Part shown: positions 1-12,300 of the stretch, piece by piece | How positions within the stretch are numbered: position 1 is the first letter of the stretch | Layout of the letters: each line of letters starts with the position of its first letter | Assembly (NCBI GenBank): GCA_037349105.1 | Contig: JAYJMM010000019.1 | Location: 2,911,501-2,975,500, forward strand | Length of the DNA: 64,000 nucleotides | Source: Limnomonas spitsbergensis | Taxonomy: Eukaryota > Chlorophyta > Chlorophyceae > Chlamydomonadales | Direction of reading: 5' to 3' | Notes under the pieces: model-generated | The model's input: only the letters and a program-made list of their open reading frames with translations | Databases searched by the model: none | Told to the model about the DNA's origin: nothing | Translations under genes and position numbers: made by a program

Positions 1-250
1 AATGGGGGGGTCGTGCAGTACAAACATGAACAATTGGGCTTGCCATACACAACTGGGGGATCGTGCAGTACAAACATGGTCATCTGGGCCTGCCATGCAT
101 GAGTGGAGGATCAGGCAGTACAAGCACGACCTTCTGGGCCTGTCACGTATGAATGGGAAGATAAGGCAATGAAAACACAAACATGAACACTTGGGCCTGA
201 CACACAAGAATGGGGGGATAAGGCAGGACTAGTATGGCAATCAGGGCTTG
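1..250. repeat. Degenerate ~60-bp tandem repeat
   Basis: About four diverged copies of a ~60-bp unit are visible, each carrying a TGGGCCTG-type segment followed by a GGGGGAT and a GCAGTACAAACATG-like segment. No coding potential is evident. It lies downstream, in minus-strand terms, of the last visible exon of the unknown gene at 593-2185, so it may be intronic. Nothing else is recognised from 250 to 420. Confidence 0.6.
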
Positions 251-420
251 CCAGCTAGCAGCAGCACAGAATGGGCAGAAGCAAACCAGGAACACTCTAG
301 ACTGGAGAGGCTTCCCTCATCCACACAAATATGTGTGGATGCCGCAAGCGTCCACACTTTCACCCTGGTTCTGCGCTGCTCTTTAGCCATGCTAGACCCT
401 TGGCCCAACGTTTAACCTTC

Positions 421-592
421 CAGGAACATAGCAGGCACTGGCTGCCTACATTGTACTGATTGGGCCTCACCTGCAGCGAGCTCATGTATGTTTAGTGTAA
501 GATTGAATCCTAAACGCTATGGACAGAGTTTGACCTGCAGCGAGCCCATGCGTGCTTCACCAGATCCCAAACCCTTATTGACCGGGCCCCAC
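421..592 (-). repeat. Donor-junction duplications after exon 593-797
   Basis: Read on the minus strand, the exon ending at 593 closes with ATGCGCCCCTTACAG followed by GTGGGG. Two further copies of the same junction follow at ~60-bp spacing: one ending near 534 (CTCGCTGCAG then GTCAAAC) and one near 471 (CTCGCTGCAG then GTGAGG). Each keeps an ATG-x-x-x-CTGCAG/GT arrangement, so each is a potential alternative 5' splice site. Confidence 0.55.
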
Positions 593-2185
593 CTGTAAGG
601 GGCGCATGCTAGCGCCTGACCCCCCTTGCCCGGCCGCCTGCAGCCGCTGCTGCTGCTGAACGACCGCCTCTTCATCATAGCGCTGCGCCAGCTGTTGCTT
701 GGGCGCGCGTGTGAAGGAATGGTAGCCACGGATGGAGCTCGCGGGTAGGGCAGGGAAGTGAGCCTCCATCAGGAGGTTGAACTCGGCAAAGCAACGCCTG
801 CAGTGTTGGGCGATATACTGTAAGGTTCTAAGCCCTAGTACCGTAGCGGCGTCGCCATGTACTGCTTGCATCATGAATACTGGGTGCAGACTACGGCCCT
901 GTCTTCATCCGGGGGAAACTTACTAGAAGTCCCGGTGTTGGCTGGTTGCCCTTTGTTTATCTCTTTCCTACGAGGTATTCGGAGTGGGGTTCGACTCCCA
1001 AAGCATTACTTCAAGTAAGCTGTGCTGCATTTGCTGCATTCTTGCATCCTTGTGCGTAACATATGCGGCCATGACGGTAGGCTTTTTGATGGTGCCACAA
1101 ATATTTTACGGGTCTCCTGTCAACATGTTACTGTTTTACAGTGCAAGACACCGTCCTGCATTACATCTTGGACCCTCTTACGGTGCCAGCACTGAACGTC
1201 TGGTAGAGTGAGGATTGAGAGAGGATGGCACCAGTCATGGAAGGATAAAGACTTAAGGGTTAAGGGCAATACCACTGAGGACATCTAGCGCCTGATGTCA
1301 CGAGGTGCATTGCAATGCCCTACATACTGGTACCTCAACACAAACCGCGATGGTCAGAGGGCAGGGCAGGGTTGTAGCGTTGGGCATCTTTCTCTTGCTG
1401 TGACTTAATAACAAGGTGTGCGACCGGCCGCCCAACCGTAAAAAGCTGAGACGCTAACACAAAAGAAATAGCCCGGGTGCGCAACGGGCCCTTGTTGGGC
1501 ATGCATGATGATGTGGGATGGTGGTGTTGGAAGGCTCTTGTGTTGGGCATATGATTCTGCAGGAGGACAGGAGTGCTACTAGGAACTGATCACACCTCCA
1601 CCACCTCCTTTTCTTTTCTCGCAACGGGACAGTTGGACGCCCACGCGGCCGAGCCTTATTGAGCAGGGCCCAGAGGTGTAATGTCATTGACTTCCACCTC
1701 CATCAATAGGCAGGAAGGGCGCATTCAGATTAACCGCACGTCCCCCTTACCGCACGCCCCCCCCCCTCCCCTAGGGGGCCACCTACATCAAACGAAAAGA
1801 GGAATTTCAGATCCTCCCCCCATTCAGGATCTGCCTCCCTCACCAGACTTGGGGTTGAAAAGCCTCCGGCAGGCCACCGCTGACGAAGGAGTTTCTGCTC
1901 AGCCGCTGCAGAAAGACCATGAGATGCTGCTCGTCCAGCTGCGGCGTGTCTGGGCTAGGGCGTGGAGGCAGGTCGCCCGAGAGAGGCAGGCCCATCGCGT
2001 CATCTAGAGATGGCGCGGGGAGGAAGACAGCGGGCGTCGAGGGAGGAGAACTGTCCACGCGTACGCAGGGCCGTTTAGGGCTTGGCTGCATCGTCATCAC
2101 ATCGATGGAGCTATCCGTTTGCGTGTCCTCCGCAGGCCATGCCATCGACCTCTTGAGGACCGTCATCGGCAGGGATCTACCGGTA
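593..2185 (-). CDS. Unrecognised gene, two internal exons (partial)
   Basis: Two minus-strand exons are supported by matching phase. The upstream exon is about 1844-2185. A good acceptor (TTCTCCTGCAACAG) precedes it, but the frame is also open up to an ATG at 2238, and another ATG lies at 2166, so its start is unsettled. It ends with GTC TG before GTGAGG and encodes a Ser/Pro-rich segment including QPSPKRPCVRVDSSPP. The second exon is 593-797: acceptor AACACTGCAG, first base G completing TGG, then RCFAEFNLLMEAHFPAL, a Gln tract and a Gly-rich end, with donor CAG/GTGGGG. The gene continues beyond the left edge. I recognise no domain. The basic SPKR-type motif is compatible with a nuclear protein, but that is a guess. 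The intron (798-1843) holds a short mobile-element copy. Confidence 0.45.
1410..1690 (+). mobile_element. Short copy of dispersed element family R
   Basis: A ~280-bp unit starts near ACAAGGTGTGCGACCGGCC and ends with GAGCAGGGCCCAGAGGTGTA then ATGTCATTGAC. The same left and right ends, in the same order, bound a ~1.2-kb segment at about 56733-57920. The right end alone recurs at 24560-24630, 63045-63105 (plus) and 46545-46610, 47380-47440 (minus). No coding sequence is visible in this copy. It reads as a non-autonomous, internally deleted transposable element lying in the intron of the minus-strand gene. Confidence 0.5.
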
Positions 2186-2238
2186 CTGTTGCAGGAGAAT
2201 AAATTGGAAATTAGACCAGACGGCCTTCGCGCATCCAA

Positions 2239-3386
2239 AGTTGTTCACTGCTGGAAGATGAACTATCCACCCACGCGCCCACGTCACGTCAGTAAACCCC
2301 AAGTTTTGAAACACACATTTCATCGAAGGGAAATCTCTCGGAAATCTCTGAATGTACCGAAGTACCGGTATCTCAAATTTAGGTCGAGTGTCCGTGGCCT
2401 CTCCCTACTCGCAGAGAGGTGGCACCAGTTAAACAAAGGGATCAAACGAAAGAATCAAATATCAGAGTGTGTCTTGAGGGCTGAAACGATGTAGAGGTTA
2501 TCCACACCGGTTTGGCGCGCGGTTCTCTTCCATACCGGTACACATTTTTTCAACCACAGAAACACATCGCTGCTACTACTGTGCATGAGCAATTAACGAC
2601 GTGTGTGAGTGCTAAATGAACGAACACACAGCTCAATCGGGGATGCAGGGTAAGGTCATGCATGTTGCATGGTGGGAGGTTTAGCCAAGATGTTACCGGT
2701 ACTACCGGGGGGGGGAAGCCATGGGGGCCGGATCTACCCCTGGTATCGGTACTACGGTTTACTAAATTTCAAGCAGAGTTACACATAAGGTCCAACCAGG
2801 GGTCCCCTGGTCCAACGGATCTCTTGCCAGACAGCCAGATATATTATACGAGATGATACCTTGCAACAGCTTATTAGCGTTGCCATGCTAGCAAGGTTTA
2901 TTTTTATTTGTGTCTTCACCTGACCAGCTTGTGACCTTGTCCACCTGAAGGGGGCTACCAGGCGGCCGCCACAGGGCCGATAGGGAACAAACCTTGGCCC
3001 ACCTGCAGCTGATGGCCCAAAATTATTCACTTGTCCTGAGGACTTGCTGTACCCTCGGCCCTGACTGTGATATACCCGCGGTAGCTAAATTGTGGCTGAA
3101 GCGCTTTCAAATAAACAGTTCATGTTAGAACAACGGCATCGCACACACGGGCGCGCACACTCACAATAAGCAGCTCATGCCGCGTGCATGCAACCCTGCA
3201 CCCATGCCGCTGCATGCCTGCATCTGCTTAGAAATCCCAGGGCCGAACTCAAGCCAAGGTAGGGTGCGGTTATGATCGGTTGCATTTTTAAATTGCTGGC
3301 AGATTTTCTGTCTGCCCCCTGCAGAGACCCTTGGTGCAGGCGGCACCAGGCTCTACTTCTTCTTACATTCAGCGGTTAGTATTTCG
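2239..3386. other. Intergenic interval, no gene seen
   Basis: Between the minus-strand unknown gene and the first P5CR gene I see no convincing exon. Short open frames here lack family signal and plausible splice partners. Promoters for both divergent genes should lie here. A CACACACGGGCGCGCACACTCAC stretch near 3140-3165 is weakly repetitive. Confidence 0.4.
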
Positions 3387-6300
3387 ATGCAAACGAGTGC
3401 CGTAATCCGTGCTTTGGGCCAGCTGCGGCAACTCAGCGGAGCCCGGTGCCTGGCGGAAGCAAGCTCACTGTGCATATCAAGTAAATCATTCAGTGTCAGC
3501 AAAAATACAGCTGCCGGATCAGCTATTTGGTCCTCAGATCGGCAACATCATCCATTTCAACCAACTGATACGGCATGCAACGGAGACAGGCGGAGTGTGT
3601 CAAGCTCAGCGCCGGCTCTACACGCCTATCGAAGGCCGCCAAAGCGCGCTTTCGATTTTCTGAAAGGCACACTCTGCGATCTTGGGAGGCAAAGCGAACC
3701 GCCCATTGAAGAAGTAATCACAGGTATGTTTGCGGTATGCGCGTGCGTGCGCGATGATGCAACAGCTCTGACCCCATGATGACATTAAGCAAGTCCTCAG
3801 ATCTAACCTGAAATGCAAATAATGAACGACGCTCATCTACGTGGCTCCCATAATTGTCCGTTTCTGCCCAGCCGGTGCTATGAGACTGCGTGTGCTGATT
3901 GGTGTGCGTTATTTCTAGAGGCGTGCACAGAAGGCAGAGCCAACACACAGAGTCCAGTGCCAGGTCCTGCAAAGACTTATTGATCAGGCATGAGGCCCGC
4001 ACAACATACCAGCATCAACACACTGTGCATGCCATCCATGCGGTCGGGAACGTCGATGCCCTCATGCATGAGAAATGCCCATTATCCAAGCATCAAGGCA
4101 CTATGCCTTTAGTGCACGCCCCAGTATGCTTACATCCAAGCATGTCAGGATGCTGCATGCCGCGGAGGTATCACTCCCGCCTTGCAGGACACCCTCTCTC
4201 CCTCCCCTCCTAAGAGACTTGCCTCCCGCCTTCTTCCTGTACATCATCCCTTCCCTGCGATTCCTTTGCCACTGAACTCAGGCGATATGTCCATATCCAA
4301 ACGCCTGGGGTTCATCGGGTCAGGTCAGATGGCAGAGGCCCTAGCCCGCGGCCTGATTGAGAAGGGCATGATCACTGGAGACCAGGTCGCCTGCTCAGAT
4401 CCCAACAACGCCCGCAAGGAGCTGTTCAAGACCTTCGGTGTGTACCGTATCTCATGTGGACAACTTGGTATACTTTGCTCTGTCGCCTTCATAACTTTTG
4501 TTCATAGTCCCAAGTTGCGATCCCTCTTTATAATGAATTCTGAAAGTCAGCTTCAAAACATCTCATAGCCTCTCAGTACTCACTGTGTACTGCCTCTCAG
4601 GCGTCTCAGCGCACCCTGTGTATTGCCTTGCACTTCCCACCATGTTCTGCCTCTCACGGCCCACTGTGTACTGCCTCTCGCTACCCGCTGCGTACTGCCT
4701 CTCGCTGCCCAATCTGCACTGCCCCTCACTGCCCATTCTGCGGTTCTGAACTGCCCCTCACTGCCCATTCTGCGGTTCTGAACTGCCCCTCACTGCCCAT
4801 TCTGCGGTTCTGAACTGCCCCTCACTGCCCATTCTGCGGTTCTGAACTGCCCCTCACTGCCCATTCTGCGGTTCTGAACTGCCCCTCACTGCCCATTCTG
4901 CGGTTCTGAACTGCCCCTCACAGCCCATTCTGCGGTTCTGAACTGCCCCTCACGGCCCATTCTGCGGTTCTGAACTGCCCCTCACTGCCCATTCTGCGGT
5001 TCTGAACTGCCCCTCAATGCCCATTCTGCGGTTCTGAACTGCCCCTCAATGCCCATTCTGCGGTTCTGAACTGCCCCTCACGGCCCAATCTGCGGTTCTG
5101 AACTGCCCCTCACGGCCCATTCTGCGGTTCTGAACTGCACCTCACTGCCCATTCTGCGGTTCTGAACTGCCCCTCACTGCCCATTCTGCGGTTCTGAACT
5201 GCCCCTCACTGCCCATTCTGCGGTTCTGAACTGCCCCTCAATGCCCATTCTGCGGTTCTGAACTGCCCCTCAATGCCCATTCTGCGGTTCTGAACTGCCC
5301 CTCAATGCCCACCCTGTTCTGTCCTTCACATCCCACTATGTACTTCCCATCACTTCCTATTCTGTACCGTCCCTCACTGCCCACTCTTTGCTGCACTACT
5401 CAGTACTGACCCTCATTGTGTTATCTGTACTGTCCCTCACCACCCACTCTGTACTGCACCTCACCACCCATTCTGTACTGCACCTCACCGCCCACTCTGT
5501 ACTGCCCCTCACTGTCCACTCTGCACTGCCCCTCACTGTCCACTCTCTACTGCCCATCACTGCCCACTCTCTACTGCCCCTCACTGCCCACTCTCTACTG
5601 CCCCTGACTGCCCACTCTGTACTGCCCGTCTCTGCTCACTCAGGTGCCACCCCTTACGAGTCAAACATAGATGTGAGTGCCTCCTTGGCGCAACCAGGCG
5701 GAGGGCGTTGAGATCTGGGTCAGGGCTTGAGCGTGAATTGATTAGATCTGACCTTCAGCCAGCATTCCTCAGATTGGCATGTCTCATCGTACAAAGCTAG
5801 GCCTTGCTGTTTCTCGAACGTGTTAAGCCTCACTCTATTCAATAGCCTGCCTTCATTCCATCCAGAGATCCTCTGATTCCATGGGTCAGGCAGAGGACTG
5901 GCTATGGACTAGAGGCAGGCACAATAGTAAGGCATGATGGCTAAAGGCGCGGATGTGGCTACGCTGATTCCCAAGCCTCCACGCCCTGAAGGGCATTGTT
6001 TTGTTTCTTATTTTTTATTATACAAGGGACAGGCTGAACGCATACAGATTTTCAAGGACTTGCCTGTTGCTTGTTCTCATTCTTCTCTTGGCCCTTAAGA
6101 GGCCTGGCCTTGCTGTGCCTTAAACGTGTTTAGCCTGTCTCTCTTCAACAGCCTCTTTTCATTTGTCAGGTGGAAGACAGACTAGTCCTCTAGTGAATAG
6201 GCATAATGGTAACGGAGTGGATGTGGCTACGGCCCCAAGCTGCGTTGTTTCATGAACATCTACGCCCCAGAGGAGCGTAATTCTATTTCCCTTTTTCTCC

Positions 6301-9300
6301 TGATTGACTTAAGACAGGCATAATGGCAACGCATATTGGTAACTGCGCGGATGTGGCCATGGCCCCAAGATGCGTAGTTTCTTTGACCTCCATGCCCCAG
6401 TAGAGCGTACCGGTAGTTTTCTTTTGTTCGTGAATAAAGGACAGGCAGGCGCATACAGGTTTTCAAGGACTAACATGTCCCTGGATGCATCTCTTCTCTT
6501 TACCCCACACGGACTTTTCTTGCTGTGTCTTGAATGCGTTTTCCTGTCTCTATTCAACAGCCTCTCTTCCACCTCTTCAAGGTCAAGGACTGGCCTAGGC
6601 GTGGGAATTCCTCTCTTCTCTTGACCGTGTCTGGACTGGTCTTGATGTATCCATCCGTGTCCAGTCTGCCTCTGATCAACCCCTCTCTCCTCCCTCCTGT
6701 CTGCTTGCACAGCTATCGAACAGCAGCGATCTTGCATTTGCCGCTGGGGAGACGCAGCTAACGCAGCATGTGGCCGGAGTGTTGCCTGCATGGAGCCTGT
6801 ATCTTTGATCAATCCCTCTCTCCTCCCCCCTTTTTACTTGTACAGCTGGTAAACAACGATGATGCAATATTTGTCGCCGTCAAGCCCCAGCATGTGGCCA
6901 GAGTGCTGACTGTGTAGAGCCTGATTTATCCTTTGAATCAGTCCTTGCCATGCCTCAATCCTGTCTCCTCCCCCCCCCTGTCCACTTACCCAGCTGGCCA
7001 ATAACAGTGACGTGATATTTGTCGCCGTCAAGCCTCAGCACGTGGCCGGGGTGTTGACTGAGCTGCGGCCAGCTCTGACGAGTGGCCACACCATAGTGTC
7101 CATTGCTGCTGGGATCACATTGGAAACGTGAGACGGTGATGTGTGAGCTTGTGAGGGCTTTTGGGGTGTAGTTAAAAGCAAAATCCTGGACCCTAAATCC
7201 TATACTGGTACGGTATCCTATTGGCCTTTCCATGGTGTCCATTGCTGCTAGGATCACATTGGAAACGCGAGTCGGTGATGTGTGAGCTTGTAAGGGCTTT
7301 TGGGGTGTAGTTTAAAGCAAAATCCTGAACCCTAAATCCTATACTGGTACGGTATCCTATTGGCCTTTCCATGGTGTCCATTGCTGCTGGGATCACATTG
7401 GAAACGCGAGGCGGTGATGTGTGTGTGGGGTTAAGGTTTAGTTTTAAGCTTAAATCCTAAACCATATATTCTTCCGGCCATTTGACAGTGGCCAGCTTCG
7501 CCATATAAAAAAAAGGCTTCAGAATCTTTTTGAGATTTTCGAGGCATTCTGAAAAATCTTAGGGCCTTCCCTGCAGATGTTTTGTTTTTAGCTTCGATTG
7601 ATTGCAGCAGGAATCATATCGGACACGTGTATTGGTGATGCGTGCGTGAGGTTTATTTGGGTTTAGGTATGAGCGAACTTCTTTAACCCTAAATGGTATC
7701 GTAATGGCCAGTCAATTGTGTGGATTGCAGCGGGGGGGCACATTGGATGCGCGAGACGGTGAGCTCAGGTTTAAAACCTTAGATCACCGTCTCGCGCTTT
7801 CAATGTGATCTTCGAGGATCTCAGGTTTCGGTTTGGGCTTTTGGCAATGGATTTTTTGCCAAGGGTCCCCTGAACAGAGAGCGACGAGCCGGCCTGTTCA
7901 ATGCCCAATGGGCGAGCGAAGAGCCGCGACGTAGCAGTGTTTGTCATTCGCTAAGCTCGCCCATTAGGCATTAAATGGGCAAGCTCGTCACTCTTGAATT
8001 AGTTGTGAAGGACTTATTTGTGACCACCTTTTGAAGGTCCTCCATCTGTTAAGGTCTTTATTTGTGAACAGAGAGCGACAAGCCGCGGCGTAGCTGCGGT
8101 GTTTGTCTGAGGGGGCAGGGCTTGAGCCTGAGCCTGTGCCAACTCCCCTGAGTTAATTTGTAGTTAATAGCCCCTTATCCTGAACACCGATAGCATCAGG
8201 CTCAATGTATCGCTTTAAAACAAAATGCCGCAATGTCTTCTTAAGTAGATGATCCAAGAATTTTCCAAGGGCCGCCGGCCGCGATGCTCGCATTGTGTGT
8301 GTCATCACACATCATTATTTTCTGGCCAGTCTTATCTGGCGACCCGTCACTCTTATCTTGCCATTCTTTTCTCCCCACTCACCACTTTCATCGTTCCTCT
8401 CTTAATGTGCCAACCATCACTGTTCTCGTGTTACTCTTAACTCGCCACCCACCACTCACAGCTTATCACTCCTAACTCGTCAACCGTCACTCTTATCGCA
8501 TCACTTAACTCGCCAACCACCACTCTTATCTTGTCACTCTTTCCTCGCCACCCATCCCTGACCTCAGCTCTGCTTCTCACAGGTTGTTGAAGGCCGCGGG
8601 TCCTGATGCGCGTGTGGTGCGTGTGATGCCTAACACACCCTGCCTGGTGGGGGAGACTGCAGCGGCCATGTGCCTAGGAGGCAAGGTGAGAGAGATCTAA
8701 TGAGATCCATTGAATGTAGATCTGTAGATCTATAGACTGCAGCGGCCATGTGCCTGGGAGGCAAGGTGAGTCTGTTTTCCTTCCGGGCATTCAGCAGGGG
8801 CAGTGAGTCAGGACACTGGGGGATATTTTGAAGTTACATGGGAAACACAATGAAATGAAAAATGAAACAAAAACTATATTTTCAAAGTAACTTGAAACTC
8901 TATTTTCAAAGCAACTTGAAAATACCCGTACCAGCGAGCAACAATTAAAAGAAATAAATAAAATGAAGGGCAGTATGTGTTGCCCATACAGAATGGGGGG
9001 AATCGAACAGGCTCCGGCATGACAAACATTGGACAGTTCAGAGCCTCACGTGATAATGCTAGCGGCGAGGACTTCTTACCTCACGGCGCGGATAAGGCCT
9101 CAGCCCATGCCGCATTGTTTCCTTAACCCGCACGCCCCTGCGGGGCGTAGTTTTCTTTCCTTCTACCCCTTCATTGGACAGCTCGGAGCCTCCCGTGACA
9201 TTTCTGTCTGTGTTGTTGTTCTCATCCTGGGGTATTCTTAATTTATTATTGCCATGTGCCAACGTTCATCGCCCGGGGCGATTTTAATTGCCTGACTCAG

Positions 9301-12300
9301 CAGCACTGGGTGTGTTGCGGGTGGATGCCTAGGATGAGACGGTCAAGCCTTGACCGTAAACTCTGCATCCGTAATCCCCCAAAAAGCATTATAGCTCTGT
9401 GTGGATGTAGTGCAGGTGGATGCCAGGGTGAGAACTTGAGCCCCTATCCCTGAACTCCACACCCTTCTCCATGCCTGTTTATTTCAGTGGGTTACCACCT
9501 TTGCTGAGCTGCCCCGCGGCCACCCCTGGGCCAATTCCCACCAAACCTGGACCGACCTCCGGCCAGTGGTCCAAACAGCAGGGCTGGCCGCACCAGGGGC
9601 TTGTGGCCGGGGGCCACACTGTAGCTGAACTGAAGCTGCTAGTGGTGTACCACTCACTAAGAAAAAACATTGTTCTCCATGCGTGTTGCAGGCGGATGCT
9701 GAGGATGAGAAGATGGTTCGCATGCTGTTTGAAGCCGTCGGAAAGGTAAGGGCACGCGTTGGAGCATGTTATATTTAGGGTATATATTTCGCTGCCGTTA
9801 AGCTACATCCCATGACGTCCGACCCGGGTGGCTCGCAGAATGTCATGAGCGGGCTATCCTACTTCGGGATAGAACTACTGTGGGTTGAGCGGTCCTGACG
9901 CTTCATGCTTCGGCGTGCGCGGAGTCTTTCCTGGCCTGGCCTGGCCTGGTGCAGCCTGCCCTGCTGCTGAGGCCACCATCCTGAGACTGGACAAGGTTTG
10001 GTCCGGAAGGTGGCGGCTCAGGGGCCTACCAGACGCCGTCTCATGCACATTTGAATAATTTTGAACCCCTACAGGAGTTTCGAATTGCCTTCCCTCATAA
10101 TTAACGTTGTTTAGGGGTGAGGGGGTCATTAAAATACAAATTCTCGAGATGTCAACGCCAGTTGCAGTCGAAAATCTTTCGTGTTAGTTCGTATTTTGGC
10201 CCGAGGGAAGCATTACAAAAGCAAAATTTCCATCCCCGAGGCAAAGCAATTCAAACAAACGGGAAGTGTCTTTACACACGCTGATTTCCATCCAAACCGC
10301 CACCATGTGCGCCTTTTTGTCTGTGCCCTGATTTATATCCAAACGATATATTAATACGTGGGCCGCCAGGTGTGCCCCTTAGTGTGAGGGCTGGCCTTCA
10401 TGTAAATCATGTTAGGGCCGCCACGTGCACCGGTCTGTTCGCGGGCTACTGAACACCCAATGCCTGCACAAACTGCCTTGTATGCCTGTCTGTTCGTAGG
10501 GTGAAGTACATCCAATCCGTGCATGAAGGGCTATACGTGCCTGCATTTATTCGTGCATGAAGGGCTATACGTGCCTGCATTTATTCGTGCGCAGATTTAC
10601 ACAGTTGACGAGAAGCTTTTGTCCGCTGTGACGGGTCTGTCTGGCAGCGGGCCTGCCTACATCTTCATGGTTATAGAGGCAATGGCGGACGGGGGGGTCA
10701 TGGCAGGTGAGAAGAGGGGGGAGGGCAGGTGAGGGGAGGGGGGGCAAGTGAGGGGAGGGGGAGGGCAGGTGAGGGGGGAGGGCAGGTGGGAGAGGGGGGA
10801 GGGCAGGTGGGGGGGAGGGGGGAGGGCAGGTGAGGAGAAGAGGGAGGGCAGGTGGAGGGGGGGGGGGGGGGGGGGGAGGGCAGGTGAGGAGATGAGGGAG
10901 GGAAGGTGGGAGTGGGGGGTGGCAGGTGGGGAGAGAGGGGGGAGGGCAGGTGGGAGAGGGGGGGGCCCTGGCTGGTGAGGGGGGGGGGCTGGTGTGGAAA
11001 GGGAGGAGGGCAGGTGGGGGGAGAGGGGGGAGGGCAGTTGCCCCGACCCCCACCCCCTCCCCCTCCCCCTCCCCCTCCCCCCTCCCCCTCCCCCTCCCCC
11101 CTCCCCCTCCCCCTCCCCCTCCACTCAGGCCTCCACTCAGGCCTCCTCTACTGTTGAAGGCACTTGTAAGTCTGCCCCCTCTCTCCCTCCCCCTCCTACC
11201 AAGCATCCTTCGTACCTAAACTTGGCCTCCTTCCCCCCCCATCTCAGGCCTCCTGCATACTTCAGCTTCTGGCAAAATGGCTGTACCAAGTAGCTGCTTG
11301 CAACCCATCCTCCTAGTAGGTTTAGAAACGCTACACTCCCCCCTACCTAAGCTTGGCCTCCCTTCCCCCTCATCTCAGGCCTCCTGCATACTTCAGCTTC
11401 TGGCAAAATGGCTGTACCAAGTAGTACCTGCTTGCAACCCATCCTTCTAGTAGGTTTAGAAACGCTACACTCCCCCTTACCTAAGCTTGGCCTCCCTTCC
11501 CCCTCATCTCAGGTATCCTGCGTACTTCAGCTTCTGGCAAAATGGCTGTACCAAGTAGTACCTGCTTGCAACCCATCCTGCTAGTAGGTTTAGAAACGCT
11601 ACACTCCCCCCTACCTAAGCTTGGCCTCCCTTCCCCCTCATCTCAGGTATCCTGCGTACCTATGCTTGTGGGAAATGGCCGTACCAAGTAGTACCTGCTT
11701 GCACCCCATCCTCCTAGTAGGTTTATGAATGCTACACTCCCTCATACCTCAGCTTGCCCCCTCCCCCTTGCTCCTGTCAGGTCTCCCGCGTGACATCGCT
11801 CAGGCCCTTGCCGCTCAGACCGTCCTCGGCTCCGCTAAGATGGTGCTGGAGACTGGGAAGCACCCGGGATCACTCAAGGACATGGTCACATCACCAGGAG
11901 GGACCACCATTGCAGGTGGGAAATTAAATGAAACAGCGTAAAATAAATATCATGGAATCCTCGCATTACCGGTAAATATTGAAGACGAGTAAAAAACGTC
12001 TCAGGGGCGACGAGATGAAGACGAGGGCCAACAAATGCAGGTGTGTGGGGGGACGGTGTCACACCATAAAACGGTGCAGACTAGAGGCCTTGAGGCGCGA
12101 TGTAGGGAGTGATGGGTTATTCTGATCGCGTCTGATACTGTGCAGATTGTACATGCCTGTACTTTTTGCTTGGTTTTGCAGTACAGCGGAGCTCCACCGA
12201 ATACATGTGGGACTCATGCATTGCACAGACGACGCAATGCATGTGCGTGCTGGCATGCATGGACGCGGCGCTGAACGCCTTCCTAGCAACAGGGGCTGTT

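Noticed and set aside
6846..6930. Extra exon between P5CR A exons 3 and 4
   Set aside because: It is a worn copy of exon 4 with an in-frame stop (GTGTAG) and would duplicate the AVKPQH motif.
8734..8765. Second exon-5 donor (GTGAGTC) of P5CR A as the true site
   Set aside because: Using it would include an in-frame TAA from the first intron bases and break the protein; length would also differ from copy B.
10565..11206. Pro-rich minus-strand frames opposite the GGGGAGGG array
   Set aside because: Low-complexity translation of an intronic purine array.
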